Source of the DNA: Novosphingobium sp. ZN18A2
GTDB taxonomy: Bacteria > Pseudomonadota > Alphaproteobacteria > Sphingomonadales > Sphingomonadaceae
Assembly: GCF_036784765.1 (NCBI RefSeq)
Contig: NZ_CP136651.1
Span: 682,001 to 746,000, forward strand
Reading direction: 5' to 3'
DNA length: 64,000 nucleotides
Every line of letters begins with the position of its first letter. Positions within the stretch are counted from its first letter, which is position 1. A program made the translations under genes and the position numbers. Below are positions 52,167 through 59,570 of this stretch, piece after piece. Under the pieces are notes generated by a model. That model was not told the origin of the DNA. It was given only the letters and a program-made list of their open reading frames with translations, and made no database searches.

Positions 52167-52970
52167 TCATTGCGGTGCGGTTGCGGTGTTGTCGAGCGCA
52201 GATCCGGCCTTCTGCAGAAGGCCGGATCTGCGCTTTTCGCGAAGTCGGTAGCTGTCCCCGCGGATGGTGATCACGGTGGAGTGGTGGAGCAGGCGATCCA
52301 GGATCGCGGTTGCGACGACCGGATCGCCGAACACGCTGCCCCATTCGCCGACCGAACGGTTTGAGGTGATCAGGATCGATCCCTTCTCGTAACGGCGCGA
52401 TACCAGCTGGAAGAACAGGTGAGCCGCGTCGGCTTCGAACGGCAAGTAGCCGAGTTCATCAATGATCAGCAGTTTCGGCCGGCTCAGCAACGTGAGTTGC
52501 TTATCGAGATTCCCGTCCATGTGGGCTTTGGCCAGAAGGGCCACGAGCGTTGCTGCCGTGACGAACTGGACCGAGTAGTTCTGCCGGATCGCCTCACGTC
52601 CCAGCGCCACCGCCAAGTGCGTTTTCCCCGTCCCGGGCGGCCCCAGGAACAGCGTCGTGTCACCGTGTGCGATCCAGCGGCACGTCGCCAGTTCCCGGAT
52701 TTGCCCTGGATCCAGCGAAGGCTGCGCATCGAACTCGAAGCCGTCGAGTTCGCGCACGAAGGGGAACTGGGCGATCTTGCTCGCCATGGAGATCCGCCGT
52801 TCATCGCGCCGAGCGATTTCGCGTCCGACCAGGAACGCGAGCGCTTCGCGCAAGGTCATGTCCGAGCGTGCGGCTTCGTCGAGCAGCGTATCCAGCTGAT
52901 CGCGGATTGCGGTCAGCTTCAGCCGGTCCAGCATGGCGATGAGGGTCTCGTGATCGACTGCCATCACCAT
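52167..52970 (-). CDS. istB: IS21 helper ATPase IstB
   Basis: A 267-residue AAA+ protein. It has TLFLGPPGTGKTHLAVALGR (Walker A), KLLIIDELGYLPFEADAAHL (Walker B), ILITSNRSVGEW and VATAILDRLLHHSTVITIRG (sensor and C-terminal motifs), typical IstB/DnaC-like. It regulates target choice of the IS21 transposase. ATG 52970 is used; ATG 52964, which overlaps the istA stop, is equally possible. The last residues after KRRSGLLQK run into the IS end. Confidence 0.93.
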   Translation of the reverse strand: MVMAVDHETLIAMLDRLKLTAIRDQLDTLLDEAARSDMTLREALAFLVGREIARRDERRISMASKIAQFPFVRELDGFEFDAQPSLDPGQIRELATCRWIAHGDTTLFLGPPGTGKTHLAVALGREAIRQNYSVQFVTAATLVALLAKAHMDGNLDKQLTLLSRPKLLIIDELGYLPFEADAAHLFFQLVSRRYEKGSILITSNRSVGEWGSVFGDPVVATAILDRLLHHSTVITIRGDSYRLREKRRSGLLQKAGSALDNTATAPQ

Positions 52971-54247
52971 GCCCCTCCCGCAACCGCTTCGTATTCGGCG
53001 AGCGGCCGCAACAGCGCGGGCGGCGCAGCCGGCGGCATTGTCGCGCGCCCGGGCGCGGCACCGACGAGCCCAGCCAGATGCGCCCGTTCGATAACCCGCT
53101 GCCGGCGACCCTCGCATTGGGCATGATCGGCCACGACCTCGCCGGCATGACGGACGATGACGCGACCGCCCAGAACCACGACCTGAACCGTCTCGCCGAC
53201 GAGACGCCACGGGACCGAGTAGCTGTTGGTGTCGAGGTCGATCGCGCAGTCGGAGCGCACCTTGCGGGCCAGGTCGCGCAGCTGGCCGAACGGTGCGCGT
53301 CCGCTGAGCGGACGCAGGGCATTCGCCTCATCGGCAAAGCGCACGATTGGCAGTTCGCCAGTGGTGCCGTGAACGCGCATGTCGGCAACCTCCCGGTTCC
53401 ATTGATCCAGGTGGGCAACGAACGCGCCCCAGCTCGCGAAGCGGCGGCCTGCGATGGCATTGCGCTTCACATAGCCGACGCCGCGTTCATCCTTGCCCTT
53501 CGTTCGGGCTCGATACGGAGCGCACGCCCTTGGACTGAAGCCCCAGTAGCGCGCGAAGGCATGGAGCCGGGTATTGAACCGAACCTCGCGGGTCGCTGCA
53601 TCATGATGGTCGACCAGGGCTCGCGCATTGTCGAACAAGACCTCGGTCGGCACGCCGCCGAACCGCAGGAACGTGCCCTCCATCCCTTCGAACCAGTCCG
53701 CCTGCCGCTCCCGGAGCGAAGGCCGGATATGCATCCGCCGCGAGTAACCCAGCGTCGCCACGAACAGGTGGATCTTGACCCGCTCATCGCCGATCCAGAC
53801 CCTGGTGTCGCCGAAGTCGATCTGCAGCTGATGCCCAGGGCGAGTCTCGAAGCGCACCGTCGCCTTCTTGTGCGCCCTCAATTCGCGCCGCCAGGGCTGG
53901 ACCCGCAGCTCGACAGAACGCAGCCCGATCACGATCCCGTGCTCGCTCGCCAACTCCTGGCGGATAACATCGGCATTCCCGTTGTGCCGGAAGAACCGTT
54001 CGCGAAGCCAGTCATCCAAGCCGTCAAAGGCCGACTTGCGCGGTGCCTTGGCAAACGGCACGACGCCCCCGGCGCGAAGGTAGCGGCGCACCGTGTTGCG
54101 CGCGCAGCCAAATTCCTTCGACAGCCGCTTGGCTCCCCAGCCAAGTTCATGCAACCGCACCATCGCGGCCACCTCGTCCGGTTGAAGCATCTCTTCTCCC
54201 TGCACAGCAATCGCCTGTGCCGGGATTTCTGATGTCCCTATCGTCAT
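52964..54247 (-). CDS. istA: IS21 transposase IstA
   Basis: A 427-residue DDE transposase. An HTH at the N-terminus (EMLQPDEVAAMVRLHELGWG, AKRLSKEFGCARNTVRRYLR) is followed by the catalytic domain: GHQLQIDFGDTRVWIG (first Asp), PTEVLFDNARALVDHHD (second Asp) and RTKGKDERGVGYVKRNAI (Glu). A C-terminal SH3-like part has LDTNSYSVPWRLVGETVQVV. It cuts and joins IS ends with IstB. The pair appears intact, so the element may be active. Confidence 0.93.
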   Translation of the reverse strand: MTIGTSEIPAQAIAVQGEEMLQPDEVAAMVRLHELGWGAKRLSKEFGCARNTVRRYLRAGGVVPFAKAPRKSAFDGLDDWLRERFFRHNGNADVIRQELASEHGIVIGLRSVELRVQPWRRELRAHKKATVRFETRPGHQLQIDFGDTRVWIGDERVKIHLFVATLGYSRRMHIRPSLRERQADWFEGMEGTFLRFGGVPTEVLFDNARALVDHHDAATREVRFNTRLHAFARYWGFSPRACAPYRARTKGKDERGVGYVKRNAIAGRRFASWGAFVAHLDQWNREVADMRVHGTTGELPIVRFADEANALRPLSGRAPFGQLRDLARKVRSDCAIDLDTNSYSVPWRLVGETVQVVVLGGRVIVRHAGEVVADHAQCEGRRQRVIERAHLAGLVGAAPGRATMPPAAPPALLRPLAEYEAVAGGAW

Positions 54248-54315
54248 CTGTCCCTCCTCTTGTCGAACCCAGAGGGGGTCAGTTCTCAGATTCGGAAGGG
54301 GGGCAGTTTCTCACT

Positions 54316-54662
54316 TCGCCTGACACTCGCAGGAGCCGAAGCTTGTCAGGTGACATCTCCTGAAACAGGAGGATGTAGGCGCAGAGGGCTACCAGGAGCA
54401 CATCCAGCACGAGACCCAACTGCCCGAGAACACCGATCTGGAGGCCCAGTGCAAGGTACGATCGACTGAACCAATACCATGACACAAGTATGAGCGATGA
54501 GATCAAGATGCCCTTTACGATGATCTTCCAGTACCGGCGCAGCAATCCGGCCTCGTCCAAGGGCGCCCGATCAAACTGGCGGCCAACGAAGAAGGAAGAA
54601 ACCGGCCATACAACGAACACCATCATGGTGAGCAACAGGTCGATCAGGTTGTAGTGCGGCAT
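54316..54662 (-). pseudogene. CPBP intramembrane protease, N-terminal half (interrupted by IS21)
   Basis: From ATG 54662 the frame encodes three to four membrane segments: LIDLLLTMMVFVVWPVSSFF, IIVKGILISSLILVSWYWFS and IGVLGQLGLVLDVLLVALCA, ending PDKLRLLRVSGEV before it enters IS21 sequence and stops at 54279. This is the typical N-terminal layout of CPBP proteases; the active-site half lies at 51742-52130. It diverges from a TetR gene with a palindrome between, so its expression was probably controlled by that regulator. Confidence 0.75.
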
Positions 54663-54686
54663 GGGTGACCCTTGTGGGCAGCGACA

Positions 54687-54710
54687 TAATGTAACTGCAT
54701 ATTTACATTA
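54687..54710. promoter_or_regulatory. Palindromic operator candidate for the TetR gene
   Basis: TAATGTAA at 54687-54694 and TTACATTA at 54703-54710 form perfect inverted arms with an 8-base spacer, midway between the divergent CPBP and TetR starts. Size and place suit autoregulation by the TetR protein and control of the protease gene. Confidence 0.65.
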
Positions 54711-54737
54711 ATCCCCAGTCAAGTCTACAAGCACGGC

Positions 54738-55382
54738 ATGTCGCACGGACCCAACCAGCCCATTGCACGCCAGCACCGCAGCAAGGTCACGCATGATCTT
54801 TTGTGCGACGCGGCCGAGGAAGCCCTGCGCGAGGGCGGGCTTGCGCTGTGCACCATTCAAGAGGTCGCCAGGAGGGCTGGCCGGTCGGGGGCGAGTGTCT
54901 ACCGCCGGTTCGGCGACAAGGACCGGATGATCATTGCCGTGATCGAGCGCTATCTCGAACGCATGCTCTCCGCCAACGAGGTTGGCTTCAAGGCTCTGGC
55001 TGAACAATACCCCCGCCTCGAAGAGAGGCTGAAGGTTCTGGTCGAGGGCGCGGTCGCGAGCCAGCGCCGCGATGCACGGCTGGTGCGCGCCTTCAGGGAC
55101 GCGGCAGCCCGCTCCTCCAACGACGCGCTGACCGCTGCGATGGTCTGGATGCGCGACGCGGTGCTCGACCTGGCAAGGCGGGCGCTGCGCGACTGCTCGT
55201 CTGAAATCGCGCGCCAGGACAAGGAGCAGGCCATCACGTTCGCAGTAGACATGCTCATGGGCGCTTTGGAGGTCCTGACCAACAACGACGCCCCTTCATT
55301 GAGTGACGGGGCGTATCAATCCGAGCTCTACGACATGCTGTATGGCTACCTCTCCTCGCCCGCGATCGACGCACGGTCCTGA
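54738..55382 (+). CDS. TetR/AcrR-family regulator
   Basis: A 214-residue protein with the TetR HTH: VTHDLLCDAAEEALREGGLA, CTIQEVARRAGRSGASVYRR, FGDKDRMIIAVIERY. The remainder is an all-helical ligand domain. It diverges from the split CPBP protease gene with an operator candidate at 54687-54710. Since the target gene is broken by IS21, the regulator may now only control itself or distant genes. Confidence 0.88.
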   Translation: MSHGPNQPIARQHRSKVTHDLLCDAAEEALREGGLALCTIQEVARRAGRSGASVYRRFGDKDRMIIAVIERYLERMLSANEVGFKALAEQYPRLEERLKVLVEGAVASQRRDARLVRAFRDAAARSSNDALTAAMVWMRDAVLDLARRALRDCSSEIARQDKEQAITFAVDMLMGALEVLTNNDAPSLSDGAYQSELYDMLYGYLSSPAIDARS

Positions 55383-55506
55383 CGCCACGTGTCGCGCTAA
55401 CCGCATGGCCGAAAACATGTTGCCTTGCGGGTGTCCTCTTGCCCGACTTTCCTGCCGTTCGGCGGCCAGAGTGACCCCGCCGAAAGTGGTCGGCCGTTCA
55501 AGTTGA

Positions 55507-55526
55507 AATTTGTCCACGCCGCCTAG
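55507..55526 (+). repeat. Solo copy of the palindromic-element end motif
   Basis: Twenty bases identical to the right end of the 270-bp element at 20005-20274. It lies 3 bases from the stop codon of the DUF5681 gene. No partner copy is nearby, so this is a lone end or a target-like site. Confidence 0.7.
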
Positions 55527-55529
55527 AAC

Positions 55530-56324
55530 CTATTCCAGATACGCGTCCTTCAGCTTCCGGTTTCGGTGCAAATCCCCGAGTGCCGTCCCGGGGCGCGATG
55601 CACCTTCCCTGTACGACCTGTTCTCGAGCTTCACCTTGTAGCGCTCGGAGACGACATCGTTGATGATGTCGAACATACGCTGCTCCCAGTGCCAGTCGTC
55701 GAGATAGCGCGCCTTCATTTGCGCACTGCGCGATCGCCGGTACTTCTCGGCGAAGTAGTTTACCTCCTCCTGCGCCTCGGCGCGCCGCTCGAGCGCTTCA
55801 TCGAGGCGCTGCTTCTGCTCTTTGGTCTGCGGCCCCGTGATCTTCACCTCCCCGCTATCCGGGTCGAGGATGATGTCATCCGGGTGAGGTACGGGAGACG
55901 GTTCAGGTGAACCACGCTCCCGGGCGCGCTTGATGACCTCGTCCCATCCGATCTTGTAGTCGAGCGCCTTGCCGAACAGTTCCATGCGTGAGTGATAGTG
56001 CTGCTCCTCCATATCGGCGACCATCCGGGTCAGCTGTTTCTGGGCGAGGCGATTGCCCTTCAGCGCCGCGATGCCCATCGCCCGGAACACCGCCTGGATC
56101 GTTGGAAGTTCGATCGCGGTATCGCCTTCGCGGATGGCTACAGGGCGATAGGCTTCCATCCGGAGGAACTCCTCGGCAGCCTTCTTGCCGTAACCGGTAT
56201 CGACCGCCTTGCCCTTCGCGCCTTTTGGCCGTCCCGCGGGATTGCCGGACTGCCCCTTCCGGAACCTGTGCTGGACCGGTGGCTTGCCATAACCGACGAT
56301 GTACTTGCCGGGTTCGCCTCCCAT
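55530..56324 (-). CDS. DUF5681 protein
   Basis: A 264-residue protein starting at ATG 56324, overlapping the methyltransferase stop (TGATG). The N-terminus GYGKPPVQHRFRKGQSGNPA with GRPKGAKGK is the DUF5681 signature (an AT-hook-like, DNA-associated motif). The rest is charged and largely helical (QTKEQKQRLDEALERRAEAQ). DUF5681 genes occur beside phage terminase or methyltransferase genes; role unknown. It forms a coupled pair with the ParB-domain methyltransferase. Confidence 0.82.
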   Translation of the reverse strand: MGGEPGKYIVGYGKPPVQHRFRKGQSGNPAGRPKGAKGKAVDTGYGKKAAEEFLRMEAYRPVAIREGDTAIELPTIQAVFRAMGIAALKGNRLAQKQLTRMVADMEEQHYHSRMELFGKALDYKIGWDEVIKRARERGSPEPSPVPHPDDIILDPDSGEVKITGPQTKEQKQRLDEALERRAEAQEEVNYFAEKYRRSRSAQMKARYLDDWHWEQRMFDIINDVVSERYKVKLENRSYREGASRPGTALGDLHRNRKLKDAYLE

Positions 56325-57670
56325 CACGCAGCCTCCTCGGAGATGTCACTCTCGGCAGGATCGATACCCGGCCGCGCCTCACTGACCTCCTCGAACGTCC
56401 GGTTGTTTCCGACGAGCGCTGCCTGTTTGCCGGTGCGGGCCTCCCAGCGCCGGATGATCGTGTCGCAGTAGAGCGGGTCGTATTCGACAAGCCGTGCAAG
56501 GCGCCCGGTCTTCTCGGCCGCGATCAGCGTCGAGCCCGATCCCCCGAACCCGTCGAGGACGATTTCGCCGCGGCGTGAGCAGTCGCGGATCGCATCGGCG
56601 ATAAGTGCGACCGGCTTGACCGTCGGGTGCATGGCGAGCTCATCCGAGCGGGTGGCGCCGATCGAGCTGATCCCGGCATAGTCCCAGACGTTGGTACGAT
56701 AGCGTCCGGTCTCGCCCAGGCCGAAGCTGTTGGTATGCTCAGCGGTCCCCTGCTTGAATACGAAGATCAGCTCGTGCTTGGAGCGATAGAACGCACCCAT
56801 GCCGCCATTGGTCTTGTTCCACACGACGAGGTTCTTGAACTCCGTGAATGCTGCCTCGCCAGCAGCAAGCAGCTCTCCCATGTGCCGCCAGTCCATGCAC
56901 ACGAAGGCGATCGCCCCGTCGCGCATGACCCGGCTCATGTTGGTGAGCGTCTGCTCGAGAAAGCCGGTGAACTCGTTCCGGCTCATCTCCCCCGAGGCAA
57001 AGGCGAACTCGCGATGCTTCACAGAACCGAGCCCGCAGACGTTGCCGTCGATCGCAACGTTATAGGGCGGATCGGTGAACACGAGGTCGGCTTTATCGCC
57101 ATCCATCAACCGGTCGAGATCCACCGCACTGCGCGTGTCGCCGCACAGGAGGCGATGACGACCCAACTGCCAGATGTCGCCGGGCCTGGAGACCGGCGTG
57201 CCCGAAATAACCGGAACGGCGTCCTCGGGGCCCGCAGGTCCATCGGGACTGGCTTCACTCGCCTCGTCGAGCACCAGGTCGATCTCGGCAAGGCTGAACC
57301 CGGTCACTTCGACATCGAACTCGAGGTCGACCAGCGCCTGCAGTTCGATCGCCAGGATCTCGCGGTCCCACCCTGCATTGAGCGCGAGCTTGTTGTCGGC
57401 AAGCACGTAGGCGCGGCGTTCGGCCTCGCCGAGGTGAGACAGGGCCAGCGTCGGCACTGTCTTCATCCCCAGCAGCCTGGCCGCTTCGACCCGGCCGTGG
57501 CCGGCGACGATCTCACCTTCATCGGAGACCAGCACCGGGTTGGTGAAGCCGAAGCGCTCGATCGACGCCGCGATCTGCTTTACCTGTTTTCTGGAATGGG
57601 TCCGCGCGTTGCGCGCGTAAGGCCGAAGTGACGCGATGTCGCGTTCGACCAGTTGGGTCGTTGTACTCAT
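56324..57670 (-). CDS. ParB-domain DNA methyltransferase
   Basis: A 448-residue fusion. Residues 1-130 are a ParB/Srx-like nuclease-fold domain (DIASLRPYARNARTHSRKQV, EIVAGHGRVEAARLLG). Residues 165-440 are a beta-class DNA methyltransferase: LVFTDPPYNVAIDG (DPPY at 200-203) precedes the SAM site VLDGFGGSGSTLIAAEKTGR, and HPTVKPVALI is present. It probably methylates adenine N6 or cytosine N4. No restriction enzyme is nearby, so it acts as an orphan enzyme, perhaps guarding the element. It is the last gene before the right island border. Confidence 0.9.
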   Translation of the reverse strand: MSTTTQLVERDIASLRPYARNARTHSRKQVKQIAASIERFGFTNPVLVSDEGEIVAGHGRVEAARLLGMKTVPTLALSHLGEAERRAYVLADNKLALNAGWDREILAIELQALVDLEFDVEVTGFSLAEIDLVLDEASEASPDGPAGPEDAVPVISGTPVSRPGDIWQLGRHRLLCGDTRSAVDLDRLMDGDKADLVFTDPPYNVAIDGNVCGLGSVKHREFAFASGEMSRNEFTGFLEQTLTNMSRVMRDGAIAFVCMDWRHMGELLAAGEAAFTEFKNLVVWNKTNGGMGAFYRSKHELIFVFKQGTAEHTNSFGLGETGRYRTNVWDYAGISSIGATRSDELAMHPTVKPVALIADAIRDCSRRGEIVLDGFGGSGSTLIAAEKTGRLARLVEYDPLYCDTIIRRWEARTGKQAALVGNNRTFEEVSEARPGIDPAESDISEEAA

Positions 57671-57865
57671 GTTCGTCTCCCGTCTGCCCCAAGGCGATGG
57701 TCACGCAATTGTAGCGGATGGCGCGAGTGAATGAAAGATCAAAACAGGAACAAATGTCGCTCGACAGGCACGCTTTGCCGCAAATCTGGCCTTGCTACGG
57801 GTGTTTACGGGCGGAGAGGCTTCTGAATGAGCGTGCAGGCCGGCCAGGTCATTTCCTGCATCCTA

Positions 57866-58073
57866 TTCCCTATCGCGAAACCCTGTTCCCGGTGCCGGGC
57901 TTCCCTGTTCGGCGCTCGGCAATTCCCTGATACGGTTCGGCGATTTCCCTGTTATGCCCGTAGGGAATTTTGCTCGGCGAGCCGCGGTTTCCTGCGGGTT
58001 CTGAGGTCAATCCGAGCAGCCTGAACCCCTGAAAACCAGCGATTTCCCTGTAAATTCCCTGTTATGCAGGGAA
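57866..58073. repeat. Cluster of TTCCCT motifs next to the right island end
   Basis: TTCCCT occurs at 57866, 57901, 57923, 57945, 58044 and 58055, with inverse copies AGGGAA at 57962-57967 and 58068-58073. The last forms the perfect palindrome TTCCCTGTTATGCAGGGAA (58055-58073); TTCCCTGTTATG is also at 57945. The whole 57671-58109 stretch has no gene. The cluster may hold protein-binding sites for recombination or replication of the island; function unknown. Confidence 0.65.
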
Positions 58074-58109
58074 ATCGGACAAGAGCCTGCCTCGCTTCGC
58101 ACTGCGTCG

Positions 58110-58153
58110 CGCACCAATCATCTTCAGAATGAACCTGATTTTCGCCTTCGGGC
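58110..58153. repeat. Right attachment-site candidate (attR) of the island
   Basis: CGCACCAATCA (58110-58120), 7 bases differing from attL, then 26 bases (58128-58153) identical to 28974-28999. Beyond it the sequence returns to ordinary chromosomal genes. Confidence 0.7.
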
Positions 58154-58268
58154 GCTGCCCTGTGACTGGCGCGGGGCGGTTGTGGCGGTATATCGGGAAG
58201 GGTGCTTCGGGCGGGTTCTCGCCTTGCCCTGCTGGCCCTGACTGCATGACGGACAGAATACCGCGCCT

Positions 58269-59510
58269 GTGCAAACCGCATTGTTCATCGTTGCCGCATT
58301 CCTGACGCTCGCCGCGGCGGCGGGCTGGCTGAACCAGAGGTTCTTCCGGATGCCGGCAAGCCTGGCCATGCTGATGGCGGGGCTGGTCTGTGCGCTGCTT
58401 CTGGGGCTGGCCGATCGCTTCTGGCCCGAAAATGCCGCTTTCAACTGGATCGGATCGGCCGTGACCGAAGTCGATTTCAGCGGCGCGCTGCTCGATTTCC
58501 TTCTGGCGTTCGTGCTGTTTTCCGGTGGGCTCGGCATCGACAGCGGTCTGTTCCGCAGCAAGTGGCGCAGCGCCGCGGCGCTGGCCGGGCTGGGCACGGT
58601 GCTGTCGGTCGTTGCGATCTATGCGGGCATCGTGCTGCTGGCGGCGGCAACGGGCATGGATGTGCCGCCCGCCTGGGCGCTGGTATTCGCCGCACTGGTG
58701 GCGCCGACCGACGCGGTGGCGGTCCAGTCGGTGGACGCGAACGCGATTTCCAAGGAAGCGCGCGTGGTTCTCCAGGGCGAAGCCTTGTTCAACGATGGCG
58801 TCGGGATCGTGCTTTATGGCAGCGCGCTGGCGGCGGCGATGTCGAACGCGCCGATTCATCCCGGTGAAGCAGGGCTGGATATGCTGCGCGAAAGCGTCCT
58901 GGGTCTTCTGGTCGGCTATATGGGCGGCTGGCTGGCGGTGCGGATATTGCGCAATGTCGACGATCTTTTCACCGACGTCCTCATCACCATGGCGACAGCC
59001 GCCGCGGTATTCGCCATCAGCCTTGCGATCGGTGCCAGCGGGCCGATCGCGGCGGCGCTCGCCGGGGTGATGGTCGGCGGTATCAGCACCCGCCACGCGC
59101 TGACGAAGGACGACAAGCGCTATATGCGCGGCTTCTGGCGCGTGATCGACGGGCTGCTCAATGCGTTCATCTTCCTGCTGCTAGGCCTGGAGGCGATTTC
59201 GATCGATGCCTGGGGCAAGGTCTGGTTCATCGCCCTCGCGGCCGCGTTCATCGCCCTGTTCGCGCGCGGGCTGGCGGTGTCGCTGACCGGGCTGGTGCTG
59301 CGCGGGACGCCGATCGGATCGAATTTTCGCAGCCTTCCGGTGCTCGTCTGGGGCGGTGCACGGGGGGCGGTGTCGGTCGCGCTTGCGCTGGCGATTCCCG
59401 AATCCCCCTATCGCCAGACCATCCTTGCCTGCGCGTTCGCCGCCGTGCTGGTTTCGATGTTCATCCAGTTGCCCACGCTATCGCGCGTGGCGGACTGGGC
59501 GCGCAGATAG
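58269..59510 (+). CDS. CPA1-family Na+/H+ antiporter
   Basis: A 413-residue membrane protein starting at GTG 58269. About 12 helices are expected; key segments are VLFSGGLGIDSGLF, VFAALVAPTDAVAVQSVDAN (ion-binding Asp region), LQGEALFNDGVGIVLYGSAL and VLVWGGARGAVSVALALAIP, all typical of NhaP-like antiporters. It exchanges Na+ or K+ for H+ at the inner membrane. It is the first chromosomal gene after the island; it converges on the PQQ dehydrogenase. Confidence 0.92.
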   Translation: MQTALFIVAAFLTLAAAAGWLNQRFFRMPASLAMLMAGLVCALLLGLADRFWPENAAFNWIGSAVTEVDFSGALLDFLLAFVLFSGGLGIDSGLFRSKWRSAAALAGLGTVLSVVAIYAGIVLLAAATGMDVPPAWALVFAALVAPTDAVAVQSVDANAISKEARVVLQGEALFNDGVGIVLYGSALAAAMSNAPIHPGEAGLDMLRESVLGLLVGYMGGWLAVRILRNVDDLFTDVLITMATAAAVFAISLAIGASGPIAAALAGVMVGGISTRHALTKDDKRYMRGFWRVIDGLLNAFIFLLLGLEAISIDAWGKVWFIALAAAFIALFARGLAVSLTGLVLRGTPIGSNFRSLPVLVWGGARGAVSVALALAIPESPYRQTILACAFAAVLVSMFIQLPTLSRVADWARR

Positions 59511-59527
59511 GCGGAAAACGACCGGCG

Positions 59528-59544
59528 GCGGCTTTGCAAGCCGC
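59528..59544. terminator. Hairpin between convergent nhaP-like and PQQ dehydrogenase genes
   Basis: GCGGCTT-TGC-AAGCCGC is a perfect 7-bp stem in the 60-base convergent gap, a likely bidirectional terminator without a T-run. Confidence 0.5.
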
Positions 59545-59570
59545 GTCACGGCCGGAACGGGAGCGTGCGC

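Larger units (their letters stand above)
52125..54316 (-). mobile_element. IS21-family insertion sequence
   Basis: About 2.2 kb with istA and istB on the minus strand. The ends carry related inverted sequences with GAACTGACCCCCT on both sides (52152-52165 region and 54275-54290 region) and outer repeats resembling GAGGATTTGACCCC / GAGAAACTGCCCCC. Exact boundaries are uncertain by a few bases, and no target-site duplication was found. The element separates the two halves of the CPBP protease gene. Confidence 0.82.
28956..58153. mobile_element. Genomic island of about 29 kb inserted at tRNA-Leu
   Basis: Imperfect direct repeats of 44 bases flank the region: 28956-28999 and 58110-58153. Each has an identical 11-base block (CGCACCAATCA, the tRNA 3' end and flank), 7 differing bases, then an identical 26-base block. 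Everything between is accessory: serine recombinase module, ubiquitin-like operon, transposase remnants, stress genes, two-partner secretion adhesin, IS21 and a methyltransferase. Genes on both outer sides are ordinary chromosomal ones. Excision has not been shown, and later insertions have clearly reshaped the interior. Confidence 0.75.

Noticed and set aside
55530-57670. Restriction-modification system
   Set aside because: The methyltransferase is clear, but neither DUF5681 nor any nearby gene has a restriction nuclease motif.
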